From NCBI GenBank assembly GCA_009667805.1, contig CM019071.1, positions 44,651,593 through 44,715,592 on the forward strand: DNA of 64,000 nt, given 5' to 3'. A program made the translations under genes and the position numbers. The notes beneath the pieces are model-generated. The model was given only the letters and a program-made list of their open reading frames with translations, did not search any database and was not told where the DNA came from. This document shows, piece after piece, positions 20,201 to 32,200 of this stretch. Each line of letters starts with the position of its first letter. The stretch's first letter is position 1. This DNA comes from Leptobrachium leishanense (Eukaryota; Chordata; Amphibia; Anura; Megophryidae).

Positions 20201-23200
20201 GAACATTTTCTGGTGATGTCCAGGAAGATGGCGGAAAACATTGGGCAAAAAGTTGAGCATCTGCGAAGACACAGAAACACGTTATATGTATTTATTTATT
20301 CATTTCTATATCATTTTCTGGTTTTCAAATCAACCGACACATTTAGAAAATGACTTTTATTAATGAATTCCCTTTTGAAATATATATATATATTTTTATA
20401 TAATAATTTTTTATTTTCCAAATAAAGACTTGGGGTACAGAAAGAAAAAAGGTGGAGCAAATATAACACAACAGGGGATTAATTAAGCATTACCATTTTC
20501 ATGTGCGACAATATAAGATTGGTTCATTTAAAAATTGTGCTCATCTGGACGGCACTGATAGCGACGCATCGCACATTTAGCAAGTCGATTAACAAACAGG
20601 GACCAAAGAAAACTACAGGGGGAAAGAGGGGGGATACGAGGATATCAATTAAATTTTTTTATTTATTTTTTGGTCATAGGGAAGAATCCAGCGAATACAC
20701 CACCAACATTTATTTGTTCCTAGAGTAACGTTTCATCTATCACAACCCACATGCTTTGTATATTTTGTGTATAGCCCAGATCGCCCAAGGATCTTTCTTA
20801 GGGGGTCTCATCCCATTCATGTTGTGCACTTTAGTATCAAAGCTCCGATATGTGTCTAGCAAGTGAGTGAGTTGGCGGAGTGTTGGGACCTCGGCAGATT
20901 TCCATAGGCGCGCAAGTAGCAGCAGTGTCGTGGAAACTATAATGAACATCAGTCTATAATGTGGACGAGGTAAGTGGATCATAGCCAACAACAAAATTTC
21001 CGGCGAACACGGGATACTTTGACCGAGTACTTCTGTGAGTAGGGACGAGATGTCTTTCCAGAGAGGTGCCACTGCAGGGCAGAACCACCACACATGTCCC
21101 ATCGTCCCAACCGCTGAGGCACATCTCCAACACACATCGGAGACCTTAGGGGCAAATCGGTGTATTTTACTTGGCGTAAGGTACCATCCATACATCAGTT
21201 TTCTTTGTGTTTCCACTAGGGTGGCGCATTTGGATGCTCCAACAGCATACATGTGGGCCTGAGCCCATTGCGAGGGAGTAAAGGTCTTAGATAGGTCTCC
21301 CTCCCAGGCTGCCTGAAAAGCCCAACGTACAGCTTTAGCGGGGGTATTCAGTATGTTATAGAAATGTGATATAGGTTTGATAGCGGAGAGGAGGTCTAAA
21401 CAGAACAGCTCGTGGCCGATAGAAGGGGTATGGCGGCTCGTAGCTCCTATGACTTTATCTGCATATGTGACAGAAAGAGTGAAGAAGGTATGTGATATTT
21501 CTGTTGTAAGTCCGGGAAGGACAGTATGGCAGCTGGCGTGAAGAGGTGATGTAAGTGAGTTACCCCCTTTTGTATCCAAGGGCCAACCCGAATATAAGGC
21601 AGTAGATATGAAAGTTCAAGTAATGGTGTTGCCATGGGAAGCCTGGAGTGGGCCGTGAAAAGCGGGAAATGACGGTCCCATGCCGTCAAATGTAGTACCG
21701 TTGACGGCAAAATATGGGGCATTGTAGGGCGATGTCTATGGGGTACCCATATTACAGTAGACAGTGCGTGTCCCGAAAGGCTTGCGGATTCAATAGTGAG
21801 CCATTGGGGCATTGGATGACTGTGGAATAGGTCCATGTACGAAGCTAGCAGGGTTGCCGAGTAATAATTCTGAACACAGGTAATGTTAAGTCCTCCATCT
21901 CTATGGCGGAGACATAGTCATTTTCGGGGCAGTCTCGGACGTTTATTTGCCCAAATATAGTGCATCAGAAGGGATTGTAGTTTGTCTACATAGGAGCGGG
22001 GTACCTGAATTGGCAAGGATCAGAAAACATATAGTAATTTTGGTAGTACCACCATCTTCACCGCCGCCACCCTCCCCAACCATGATATCTCCCGAGACCT
22101 TTTGAAATATTAAAAAAATAAGTTTTTAATTATTTTTAAAATTAACCCTTTCGCTGCTGAGGCTTTTCCCGCCCCTGTGCTGAGGTCATTTTTTACCTGT
22201 TTTGCTCATCATGTTTAAACCTGTTTTGAAGGCTTATTTTAGTATATGACATCGACATATTATATATCGTTCTTTCCGTCAGACTCGGTAGATTCATAAT
22301 ATGTCATTATTATATGTATACGTTATGTCATGTTTGTATATTATAACAAAAAATGCAATAAAATATGTATTTTCAATAATTTACAGCGTGTAAAGTGTTT
22401 TTTTCCACATTTTAACATGCGAGCAATTGCGGTTATATTTTGTATGGGGTGCGCTTGTTAAAAAAATTAGAGATGGGGTCTCGTTACATTTTTTTTTGGG
22501 GAAAATGACACCATTTTTAACAAACGCACCGCATACAAAAATCGTTAATGCAGCATCATTGTTCACATTATAATTGAAATGGGAACAATATTGCTGCATT
22601 AACAAAACAAAAAAAAAAAAAAAAAGTGTTTATTTTTTTTTTTTTTAATTTTTTTTTAATTTTTTTTTATTTTTATTTTTCTTTTTTTTTTTTTTTTTAC
22701 AATTTTTTTTACTTTCATGTTTGGTATCGTTGGAACGGCCATGCTCTGGCCGATCCAACGATATCAAAATTTAACCCCTAACTGCCACGGATCGGGAGAT
22801 AGGGAGTTCATTGGAACTCCCTATCTCCACACTTCGTGGCAGTTAGGGGTTAATGCTAGGACTGGCGTCATCGTGCTACGCACGATGACGCCAGTCCTCT
22901 GGGGGAGTTCCCGGAAGCTTGGCCGACATCCAAGATGTCGGCCAGCTCCCGGAAGGATCGCAAATCGGCGCTTTTCAGCGCCGATTTGCGATCCAGCTCC
23001 CCAGGGGTTAATGCCAGGCATCATTTGGAAGGGCAGGCTGTGCCCTTCCAAATGATGCCTGGGTTAAGCCCCTGTGAGCCGCCGATCGGGAGGGAGAGAG
23101 GTCCGAAGGACCTCCCCCCCTCCCTTTCAGGCGCCTCCTCCGCACATGCGGGGGGGGGCTCCTGAATTATGTGTCATCGCGGGGGCGCGATGACACATAA

Positions 23201-26200
23201 TAATGGCGGCCACTGCTCCGGATGCCGGGCTGACATCCAGGATGTCAGCCCGCACCGGAGGGGCCAGCGATCGGCCGGAACCCGGCCGAACGCTGACCCC
23301 AATGCGAGGACGCGCTCAGCGCGTCCTCCGCATACCAGCGGGAATGCTGAGGACGCGCTGAGCGCGTCCTTAGCATTCAAGTGGTTAATTAATCTGCTTT
23401 TTGGAAGAACAAAATAGATTTTGTATTTTGTCTGGAAAATAATTTTTCTTTGGAACAAGCAGGGCCTGATTTACATGTCAAAAGTAGGGATGAGCCGAAC
23501 ACTCCCCGAGTTCGGTTTGAGCCTGAACCCAAACTTCCCATTTGTTCGGGACCGAACCCGAACCCGAACCCCCATGCAAGTCAATGGGGCTGAAAATTTG
23601 GTTTTTTAGAGTGCCCTCCAAGAGGGCATATATGCTACATATTTGCCATAAAAGGTGTATGGGGGTCCGGGTAGTGCCCTGGGGGACAGGAAACAAGGAC
23701 AAAACGTTTTTTAAAAAAACGTTTTTAAAGGGACAGTGAGTTTTCCATGAAATAAGGGTTAAAAATAAAAACGAAAAATTCCTTCAAATATCGTGCCTAG
23801 GAGGTCCCCATAACCTGCCCATGAAGTGGCTTTTCTATAATGTATAGAAATATGTAAAAACCAAAAAATGACATTTCAAATGACGGTAAATGTTTTTCCT
23901 TTAATCTATCCATAAACCACTGCTTGGGGCGGCAGTCTGTATGAAAAGAGGAGACATTTTCGGACACGCAGAAAAAGTTTACTGATTTTTTGGCGGTGAA
24001 AAGCAGGAGAATGGAAACTTCTAGCCCAAATAGCCGATTTGGAAAGTGAGATAAATGGGAGAATTTTTCTGGTTCGGCTATTTTGACCTAGAATTTTCCA
24101 TTCTCCAGTCATTCTCCTGAGTTTCACCTTTCTCTGAATAACCCTGTCAGGGTTATTCAGAGAGCGGTGAAGAGCAGGAGAATGACTGGAGAATGGAAAA
24201 TTCTAGGTCAAAATAGCCAAACCAGAAAAATTCTCCCATTTAGGCTAGGGTCAGACTAGCGAATTTTTAACGTGCGTTTAGCCACACTTAATCACGGCCG
24301 CACTAGCAGCAAATGATGGGCAATGACGGCCAATATACGAAGTACGGTCGCACGAAAGTCCGGCTGCGCAACGCAAGTGGAAAATGAACGCATATTTTCG
24401 AGAACGCAGAACCGCTAGTATGGACGTACAGAGTGTGCTGCGTCCACTAGCGGCATGTGTGCGTGATTTGGAGACGTCAGACCCTGCTCATGTCCGGCCA
24501 ACATAACGTCCAGACACCCAAAGTTTCCTGGTTTGGATTTGTAAAAAAATCACACACAAAAATGCGCATCGTATGACCGTTTTCGCGCATTCCGTGAAAA
24601 AATACGGCAATGCGTTCGGACGCACTTTTTGACGGTTGCTGTGAAAAATGCGTTAGTCTGATCCTAGCCTTATCTCACTTTCCAAATCGGCTATTTGGTC
24701 CAGATTGTTCTCTTTTCCTGCCATTTTCCTGGTTTTCACCTTTCTCTGAACAACCCTGAGAGAGAGGTGAAAGCCAGGAGAAGAGAACAATCTAGACCAA
24801 ATAGCCAATTTGGAAAGTGAGATAAATGGGGGAATTTTTCTGGTTTGGCTATTTTGACCTAGAATTTTCACTTCTCCAGTTATTCTCCTGCTTTTCACCG
24901 CTCTCTGAATAACCCTGTGAATGTTTAATCCCGAGGTGAAAAATAACATTGCTTTAGATTTTTTTCAAACACCAGTTAAATGCAGCATATTAGGATGTTT
25001 TAGGGAAATTAATTCTCAAATCTCAATCAGAAGCAGACACCACCCCACCCTCAGTATATTGTACAATTTATCAAATTGATTATCAGACTAAAAACACCTG
25101 GTGTTATGCCCGTTTGTGAACAGAGGTCATTTAGAGTTGATAATCTTTCCACGTACACATGCGTTTTTAATTCAATATCTAATAAACCGTTGCTTATAAT
25201 ATTCTGCAGTAAAGAGTCTCTTTATTTCTAGATTTTTTAGTATTTTTTTAAGCATTTTCTATACTTTTTTCAAAATTTCTTTTTTTTTTTGAACCCGAAC
25301 CGAACACGCCCAAAAAGTTCGAAATTCGCTAACTTTCGAACCCCCAAAGTTCGGGTCGAACTCCGAACCGTCCGAACCGTCCGAACCCGAACAGCTCATC
25401 CCTAGTCAAAAGCCGATAGGTAAAGAAATGTGGTATGACCCCACCCCAAAGTGCTTTTCTCTGCAAAACAAAACAAAAAATAGTATAAATATATATATAT
25501 TTGCCTAGTTGTAAATCCAGCCCTGTTTACAAGAATATGACGTTCGGATTTCTCCATGCAATTATTTTCGTTGTAGACTAGCTATGTTACTGAAAATAAT
25601 AAATAATTAACAAGAGTTATTTTTTATCTGGCTTTATCTTGGCGACATCTCCTCAATTGTAAAATAGGATTAAAACTAAAATATGGCACCGAAGGTTAGT
25701 AACTGTCATTTGTGGAATGCAATATTCTTATGGCAGCTCCCCTTAATCCCTGTTGACACACTGTCAGGGTAATTCAAAGAGATCCAAATTGCTTGATAAA
25801 GGTAACCGAACGCTGAAAATCAGCATTCAGTTACCTTTCTTGGCCATTCGGCTATCCAGAGAGCAGGCACATTCGCCAAATCCTAGCGAATTGCCTGAAC
25901 ATACGGTGCCTGTTCGGTGCCTGTTCGAGGGCAGTGAATCCCCATGAAAAAGCAATGCTTCGGCTATTCAGAGAAGACAAACTAGCAGTGAAAGGTTCCC
26001 AAAATGCCCTGCCATTCGGTGGTTTAATTCGGCAGGTTTATTCAGGTGAATCCCATAGACTTCAATGTTAAAAATATTCCCGTTTTAATTCAATATCTAA
26101 TAAACCGTTCATTATAAAATTCTGCAGTAAAGAGTCTCTTTATTTATCAATTTTTTAGGATATTTTAAGCATTTTTCTGGATTTTTTTTTTTTTTAAAAA

Positions 26201-29200
26201 AGTCCGATTTTTTTTTTTAAGTTTAATTTTTTCTGTAACAGCCTTTTTATTATCATTCATTGGATTTTATGTAAATTTCAGACATTTTCGCTCAGTAGTT
26301 TCTTTGCAAACAGCGTTTCACTTTTCATACATTCAAGCAAACTGTTTTTCTAATTTATTCACTGCATTCGTCTGCGGTGTCGGGTTTTTCCGGCGGCTGC
26401 GCTGCGTTTGATCGGCTCCTGCTTGGGGTTTTGCGGCATCTTCGATGGGTTAATCCAGATGTTTTTGCAGGCTTTCGGCGTGCATTCGCCGGGTTTTTGC
26501 GGTGACTTTTCGTCGGGTTTGCGGCAGCTTTTCCCTGCACTTCAATGGCCCTGTGGTGCTTGCTGAATACACCGCAGGGTCGCCGAAATGGGATTGCCGA
26601 ATGGCACCGAATTGAAGAGAATAAAAAGTCACCGAACGTGCGGTGACTTTTCGATTCTCTTTGAATAGCCCTGTGTGTATCATGACCAGAATGAAGAAGT
26701 ATCATTTGTCCTTTAACATTTGGATGGTTTCGTTAACCTTTGATGGAAAATGTTACATGGAAACCAAGAATGCACCGTTTGGGCAGATCCCATAAGAGGC
26801 GACTTTGCCTTTTCCAGATTACAGGGTTTTTCACAAAGTAACTTTTAATTGCAGCATAGTTTTTCGGGTTATTTTACTTTGTTTTGTGTACATTACCAGA
26901 CCCATGTTTGAATTTAAAACGTCCAAGATGTCTGTCATCATCTGGAGGAGCCTCAGGAACCCCTCGTCTCCGTATTCAAAGCGTTGGCCAAACACAACGG
27001 AGCAGATGACGTTGGCGACAGCCAAGTTCAGTGAATGGGTGGGATCGAAAGGCAAACCTGGGAAGACACATGGACAGTTACACTTTACACTGACAGAGGA
27101 TGGACGGATGATCCTGCGACATTATCTAAACAACCATTCTGTCATTAAAAGGACATTTATGATCCAACCCAAGTCCAACTAAAAAACATTGATAAAAATC
27201 TTGCCCCTCCTCTTTCAAATTACCATTCTTCTTCTTTAATTCTCCAATTAAACATTGGGCTTCCTCTTGGATCCTCTCCTCCATACTCCTCTTCCCCATG
27301 CCGAAATTCCTCAGGGTGGTGAGACCGAAACGTCTGAGCTGTTTCCACTTCTCTCCGTTGCTGAGTAAAATTCCTGCGGATGGGAACGTTCAGGTGATAC
27401 ATCCAACGGCAATGTATCCGATGACAAATACAGACAAAGGGTCAATAAATATTTTTTCTTGCTCGGATTAGTAAACGGAGATGCTGCTCATGAGAATTTA
27501 TGTAAAACGAATTCATCCAAATAAATATGTCAATTCGGCGAATTTAATGAACAAATACACATTTAGTTTACGCAAAATGCATATCGTTTGACAGCGAGAG
27601 CCTAAAAGTCACATGTGGGGTCTATTAAGGTTGTCTTTATGCGATCGAGAAGCACAACGTTACATAATTAGCTTCATTATTTTATGTACTTTCCAGCCTT
27701 ACCGTTAAAGGAGACGTTACAACCTTAGAGTCTCATGGCTTGCGAGCTCTTACTGTACTTGGCGTCTTCTATACTTAACACGGGACGCGCAAGTTGTTCA
27801 GAAATACAAAAACAGCGACCAATTCCATGGTGCTGAATAAACATAACATCTGGGTGCAAACCCGGGAAATGTGACCCCTCCTAAAAGCTACTGGGATGCT
27901 TATAATGACACGTAAAGCCTGGGGTAACGTCTCTGAGCAGGTGACGTCTATGGAGTTGTTACGGCCCTGGTTAAGTTTAATCCAGGGCTGAAATACACAC
28001 ACAGGGGGATAATGAGTGTTAGCTGCGCACGCAGCCACTTTCAGCAGCGCCAGCCGGTGATGTCACTGCTCCATATACTGTATAACGTCTCGCAAAGAGA
28101 TTTTAACGTCTCCAGCCGACTTTAGCGTCTTGGTTGGAATACGGACGTTAAAGCTGAGACGCTTAAGGTTAACGGGCGACGCATTAACATTAGTATCTGA
28201 CTTTTAATGACAATGTTTAGATTTTCATCCTTTTACCCCATTCATCTACATATTATTATACCACATTGTCTCATTGAACTGAAATTAAACCTCGAATTCA
28301 AGGTGAAAAACAAACAAAAAATCCCACAGGTGTTTTTCAAGAAGAATAGGTTTAGAAAAAAATGGAAAATATTGGCTTACAGAGAGAATTAATACAACAG
28401 TTGTGGGTTTTTAACAGGTTTGTGCGTTTTTACCATTGTCTTTGAACACGAGTTCCATGGCTGGAAATTTCCCACGGTAACTGAACACGTCGCCATTGTC
28501 CATTAGCGCCTCCTTGATCGTATCATATCCGAACAGGATCACCACCGGAGTGTTCAGAAAGTGAATGGTGAACACGTTCCCGTGGGTCTGAGCGAGCTGT
28601 TATGAATGAGAGACAATGTCAGCCTTTCTGACCGGACACAACAACAGGACACTGGATATTGTATGACCCCCCCCCCGGTCGCCAGTACATAACCTGCACA
28701 GGTAAACGCAACACAATAATCTGTACAAAGTATGCAACGCTGGAGATTTAAACCCGAGCTTTAAGTGTACGTGTATGTGTGTGCGTGTATCTGTGTGCAT
28801 AAATGTCCTTTTCTATATGTGTGCATGTAAGGTAGGAGGTCGTGTGTTGATATGTGTTTGTGTGTGGGTATATATAAGCATGAAAGTATCTGTATATAGG
28901 TGTGATTGTGTGTACATTTGTTTATGTGTCTAGAGGTTATTCACAGAGCACCAAAATATCGCTTTGTGAATAACCCTGTATGTGTTTGTGTGCAGGTATG
29001 TGTGAGAGCATGTATATGTGTGTGTATGTGTGTGAATATGTGTTGGTGTATGTGTGAGAGCATGTATATGTGTGTGTATGTGTGTGAATATGTGTTGGTG
29101 TATGTGTGAGAGCATGTATATGTGTGTGTATGTGTGTGAATATGTGTTGGTGTATGTGTGAGAGCATGTATATGTGTATGTATGTGTGTGAATGTGTTGG

Positions 29201-32200
29201 TGTGTGTATATGTGTGAATATGTGTTGGTGTATGTGTGAGAGCATGTATATGTGTGTGTATGTGTGTGAATATGTGTTGGTGTGTGTATGTGTGTGAATA
29301 TGTGTTGGTGTATGTGTGAGAGCATGTATATGTGTGTGTATGTGTGTGAAAAGGTGTTGGTGTGTGTATGTGTGTGAATATGTGTTGGTGTATGTGTGAG
29401 AGCATGTATATGTGTGTGTATGTGTGTGAATAGGTGTTGGTGTATGTATGTGTGTGAATATGTGTTGGTGTATGTGTGTGTTCATATTCTATAAATTGAT
29501 TAGTCGTTTTTAAAGTAATTTTTCCTTTTAATCCTTATTTAATTCTAGAATGAAAAGTGTCACAAATTTCGGAATATTATTTCTTAAAGCATGACTTTAA
29601 CTCGATGTTTAGTAAATTAAAGGGATTCTGGCACAATGACTGTATGGCAGAATATAAATGATGTGCTGAATGTTGTTTCCCCTCTCTGCACAGCTGTCCA
29701 TTCCACAGCAGAGAGCTTCCCTTTATCCAGAAGGCTGTCAATCAGCTCTCGCTGCACAACTTTCAGGGCTTCCAATCAGCTCAGCTCCTGTTCACAGCCT
29801 TAAGGGCTTCTAATCGTCTCAGCTCCTGCTGCACAGCCTTCAGGGCTCAGGGCTTCTAATTGTCTCAGCTCCTGCTGCACAGCCTTCAGGGTTCAGGGCT
29901 TCTAATCAGCTCAGCTCCTGTTCACAGCCTTAAGGGCTTCTAATTGTCTCAGCTCCCGCTGCACAGCCTTCAGGGCTCAGGGCTTCTAATCAGCTCAGCT
30001 CCTGTTCACAGCCTTAAGGGCTTCTAATTGTCTCAGCTTCTGCTGCACAGCCTTCAGGGCTTCTAATCACCTCAGGTCCTGCTGCACAGCCTTCAGGGCT
30101 TCTGATCAGCTCAGCTCCTGCTGCATAGCCTTCAGGGCTACTGATCAGCTCAGCTCCCGCTGCACAGCCTTCAGGACTTCTGATCAGCTGAGGTCCTCCG
30201 GCACAGCTTTCAGGTCTTCTAATTGTCTCAGCACATGCTGCACAGCCTTCAGATTAGCTCATGTCCTGCTGCATAGCCTTCAGGGCTTCTGATCAGCTCA
30301 GGTCCTGCTGCATAGCCTTCAGGGCTTCTAATCGTCTCAGCTCATGCTGCACAGCCTTCAGGGCTACTGATCAGCTCATGTCCTGCTGCACAGCCTTCAG
30401 GGCTTCTGGTCAGCTCAGGTCCTGCTGCACAGCCTTCAGGGCTTCTGGTCAGCTCAGGTCCTGCTGCACAGCCTTCAGGGCTTCTGATCAGCTCTGAATA
30501 AGTTATGCAAAGCAGATTGGCCAATGCCTGTCAGTGCAGAAGCATTTGGAGTCATTCGATTGGCTGTGTGCATGCAAGATGCTTCCATGGTGTTCCATTG
30601 TCATGAGGACTGTGCTACCCTCATATCTACCTCTGGATGATAACCCCTTTTTATAAATTGTTTTCTAGTTATCAAAGCTCCGTACCCATGGAAACCATGA
30701 GACTGTAAGCTCCTACACCGCTTTGTTTCCATCCTATGTCTATTTATATGTATCTTGTTCCCTTTGGCTATTGTAAAGCGCTGCGGAAACCGCTGACGCA
30801 ATATAAATGATGGTAATAATAATAAGCGGAGGGAAGTTACAATCTAGACATATTCATCGTTTTATCTCATAATCATTGCATTATGTTACAACCCATAATA
30901 TCCACTAGGTGGCAACACTTACCTCCCATTCCACTCCAGACTCTATTATTCAGGCGGCTACATTGTGTCATTCTTTTTTCTGCAATATTTCAAAGCCTAC
31001 TCTAGTGGTGCTTTATAACTTATTGCGAGACTTTTTAACAATTGTAACATAAAAGTTCTCTTTATTCTTTGCTGTAGAATTAATATTAATTAAAATTACT
31101 AAAACAATTCATATTATTATTAATACTATTGTCATCATTACTATTAAATAATAATAAAACATGAATATAAAATAGCAATAAAGAAAAATTATATTCCTCT
31201 ATACATGTTTTATTTTTTGTTTAACGTTTTGATAGTATTTGTTGTTTCAGGTTTTTCTGCTCCTTTCTTGCTTCTTCTTCAAATATACTGTATGTACTAC
31301 AGAGAAACAGCATAACCCATATTACAAGCGCCTAGAAATGTTATAGCAAATTATATTATTATTTAAACCCATATGACGAGAGCCTAGCAAAGTTATAGCA
31401 AATATTATTTTTTTTAATTAAAAAGCACAAATTATATATTATATACATTCAAATATCAGCATATTATTCTGCAATCTGTCACTCCTCTACGTTTATATAC
31501 ACAGGTTACCACCAAAAAATACAAAACCCCTTAGTGACACCTCGGTAACTCCTCAGTAACTTCTCAGTGACTCCTCCCGCAGTTACTCCTCAGTAACTCC
31601 TCAGGAACCCCTCAGTGACTCCTCAGTGACTCCTCAGTGACTCCTCAGTAACCCCTCAGTGACTCCTGAGTGACTACTCAGTAACCCCTCAGTGACTCCT
31701 CAGTGACTCCTCAGTAACCCCTCAGTGACTCTTCAGTGACTCCTCAGTGACTCCTCAGTGACTCCTCAGTAACCCCTCAGTAACTCCTCAGTAACTCCTC
31801 AGTGACTCCTCAGTGACTCCTCAGTGACTCCTCAGTGACTCCTCAGTAACTCCTCAGTGACTCCTCAGTGATTCCTCAGTAACCCCTCAGTGACTCCTCA
31901 GTGACTCCTCAGTGACTCCTCAGTGACTCCTCAGTAACCCCTCAGTGACTCCTCAGTAACCCCTCAGTAACTCCTCAGTGACCCCTCAGTGACCCCTCAG
32001 TGTCTCCTCAGTGACTCCTCAGTAACCCCTCAGTAACTCCTCAGTGACTCCTCAGTGACTCCTCAGTAACTCCTCAGTGACTCCTCAGTAACCCCTCAGT
32101 GACTCCTCAGTGACTCCTCAGTGACTCCTCAGTAACCCCTCAGTAACTCCTCAGTGACCCCTCAGTGACTCCTCAGTGACTCCTCAGTAACCCCTCAGTA

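Larger units (their letters stand above)
23477..25412. mobile_element. Non-autonomous hAT element with perfect 8-bp target duplication
   Basis: The element proper is 23485-25404, from TAGGGATGAGCCGAAC to GTTCGGGATGAG-type inverse termini (CTCATCCCTA), flanked by GTCAAAAG at 23477-23484 and 25405-25412. The first 508 bp match the end of the 5.9-kb hAT at 48113-54031, so it is a deletion derivative of that family. Its interior is filled by three adjoining MITEs and a further nested MITE. It lies in gene B intron 4. Confidence 0.9.

Noticed and set aside
22821..23458. Open frames of 76-112 codons through the hairpin chain
   Set aside because: GC-rich inverted repeats give open frames on both strands; no start context or domain.
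28906..29485. His/Thr-rich frames up to 182 codons
   Set aside because: TG-rich minisatellite in gene B intron 1, not coding.
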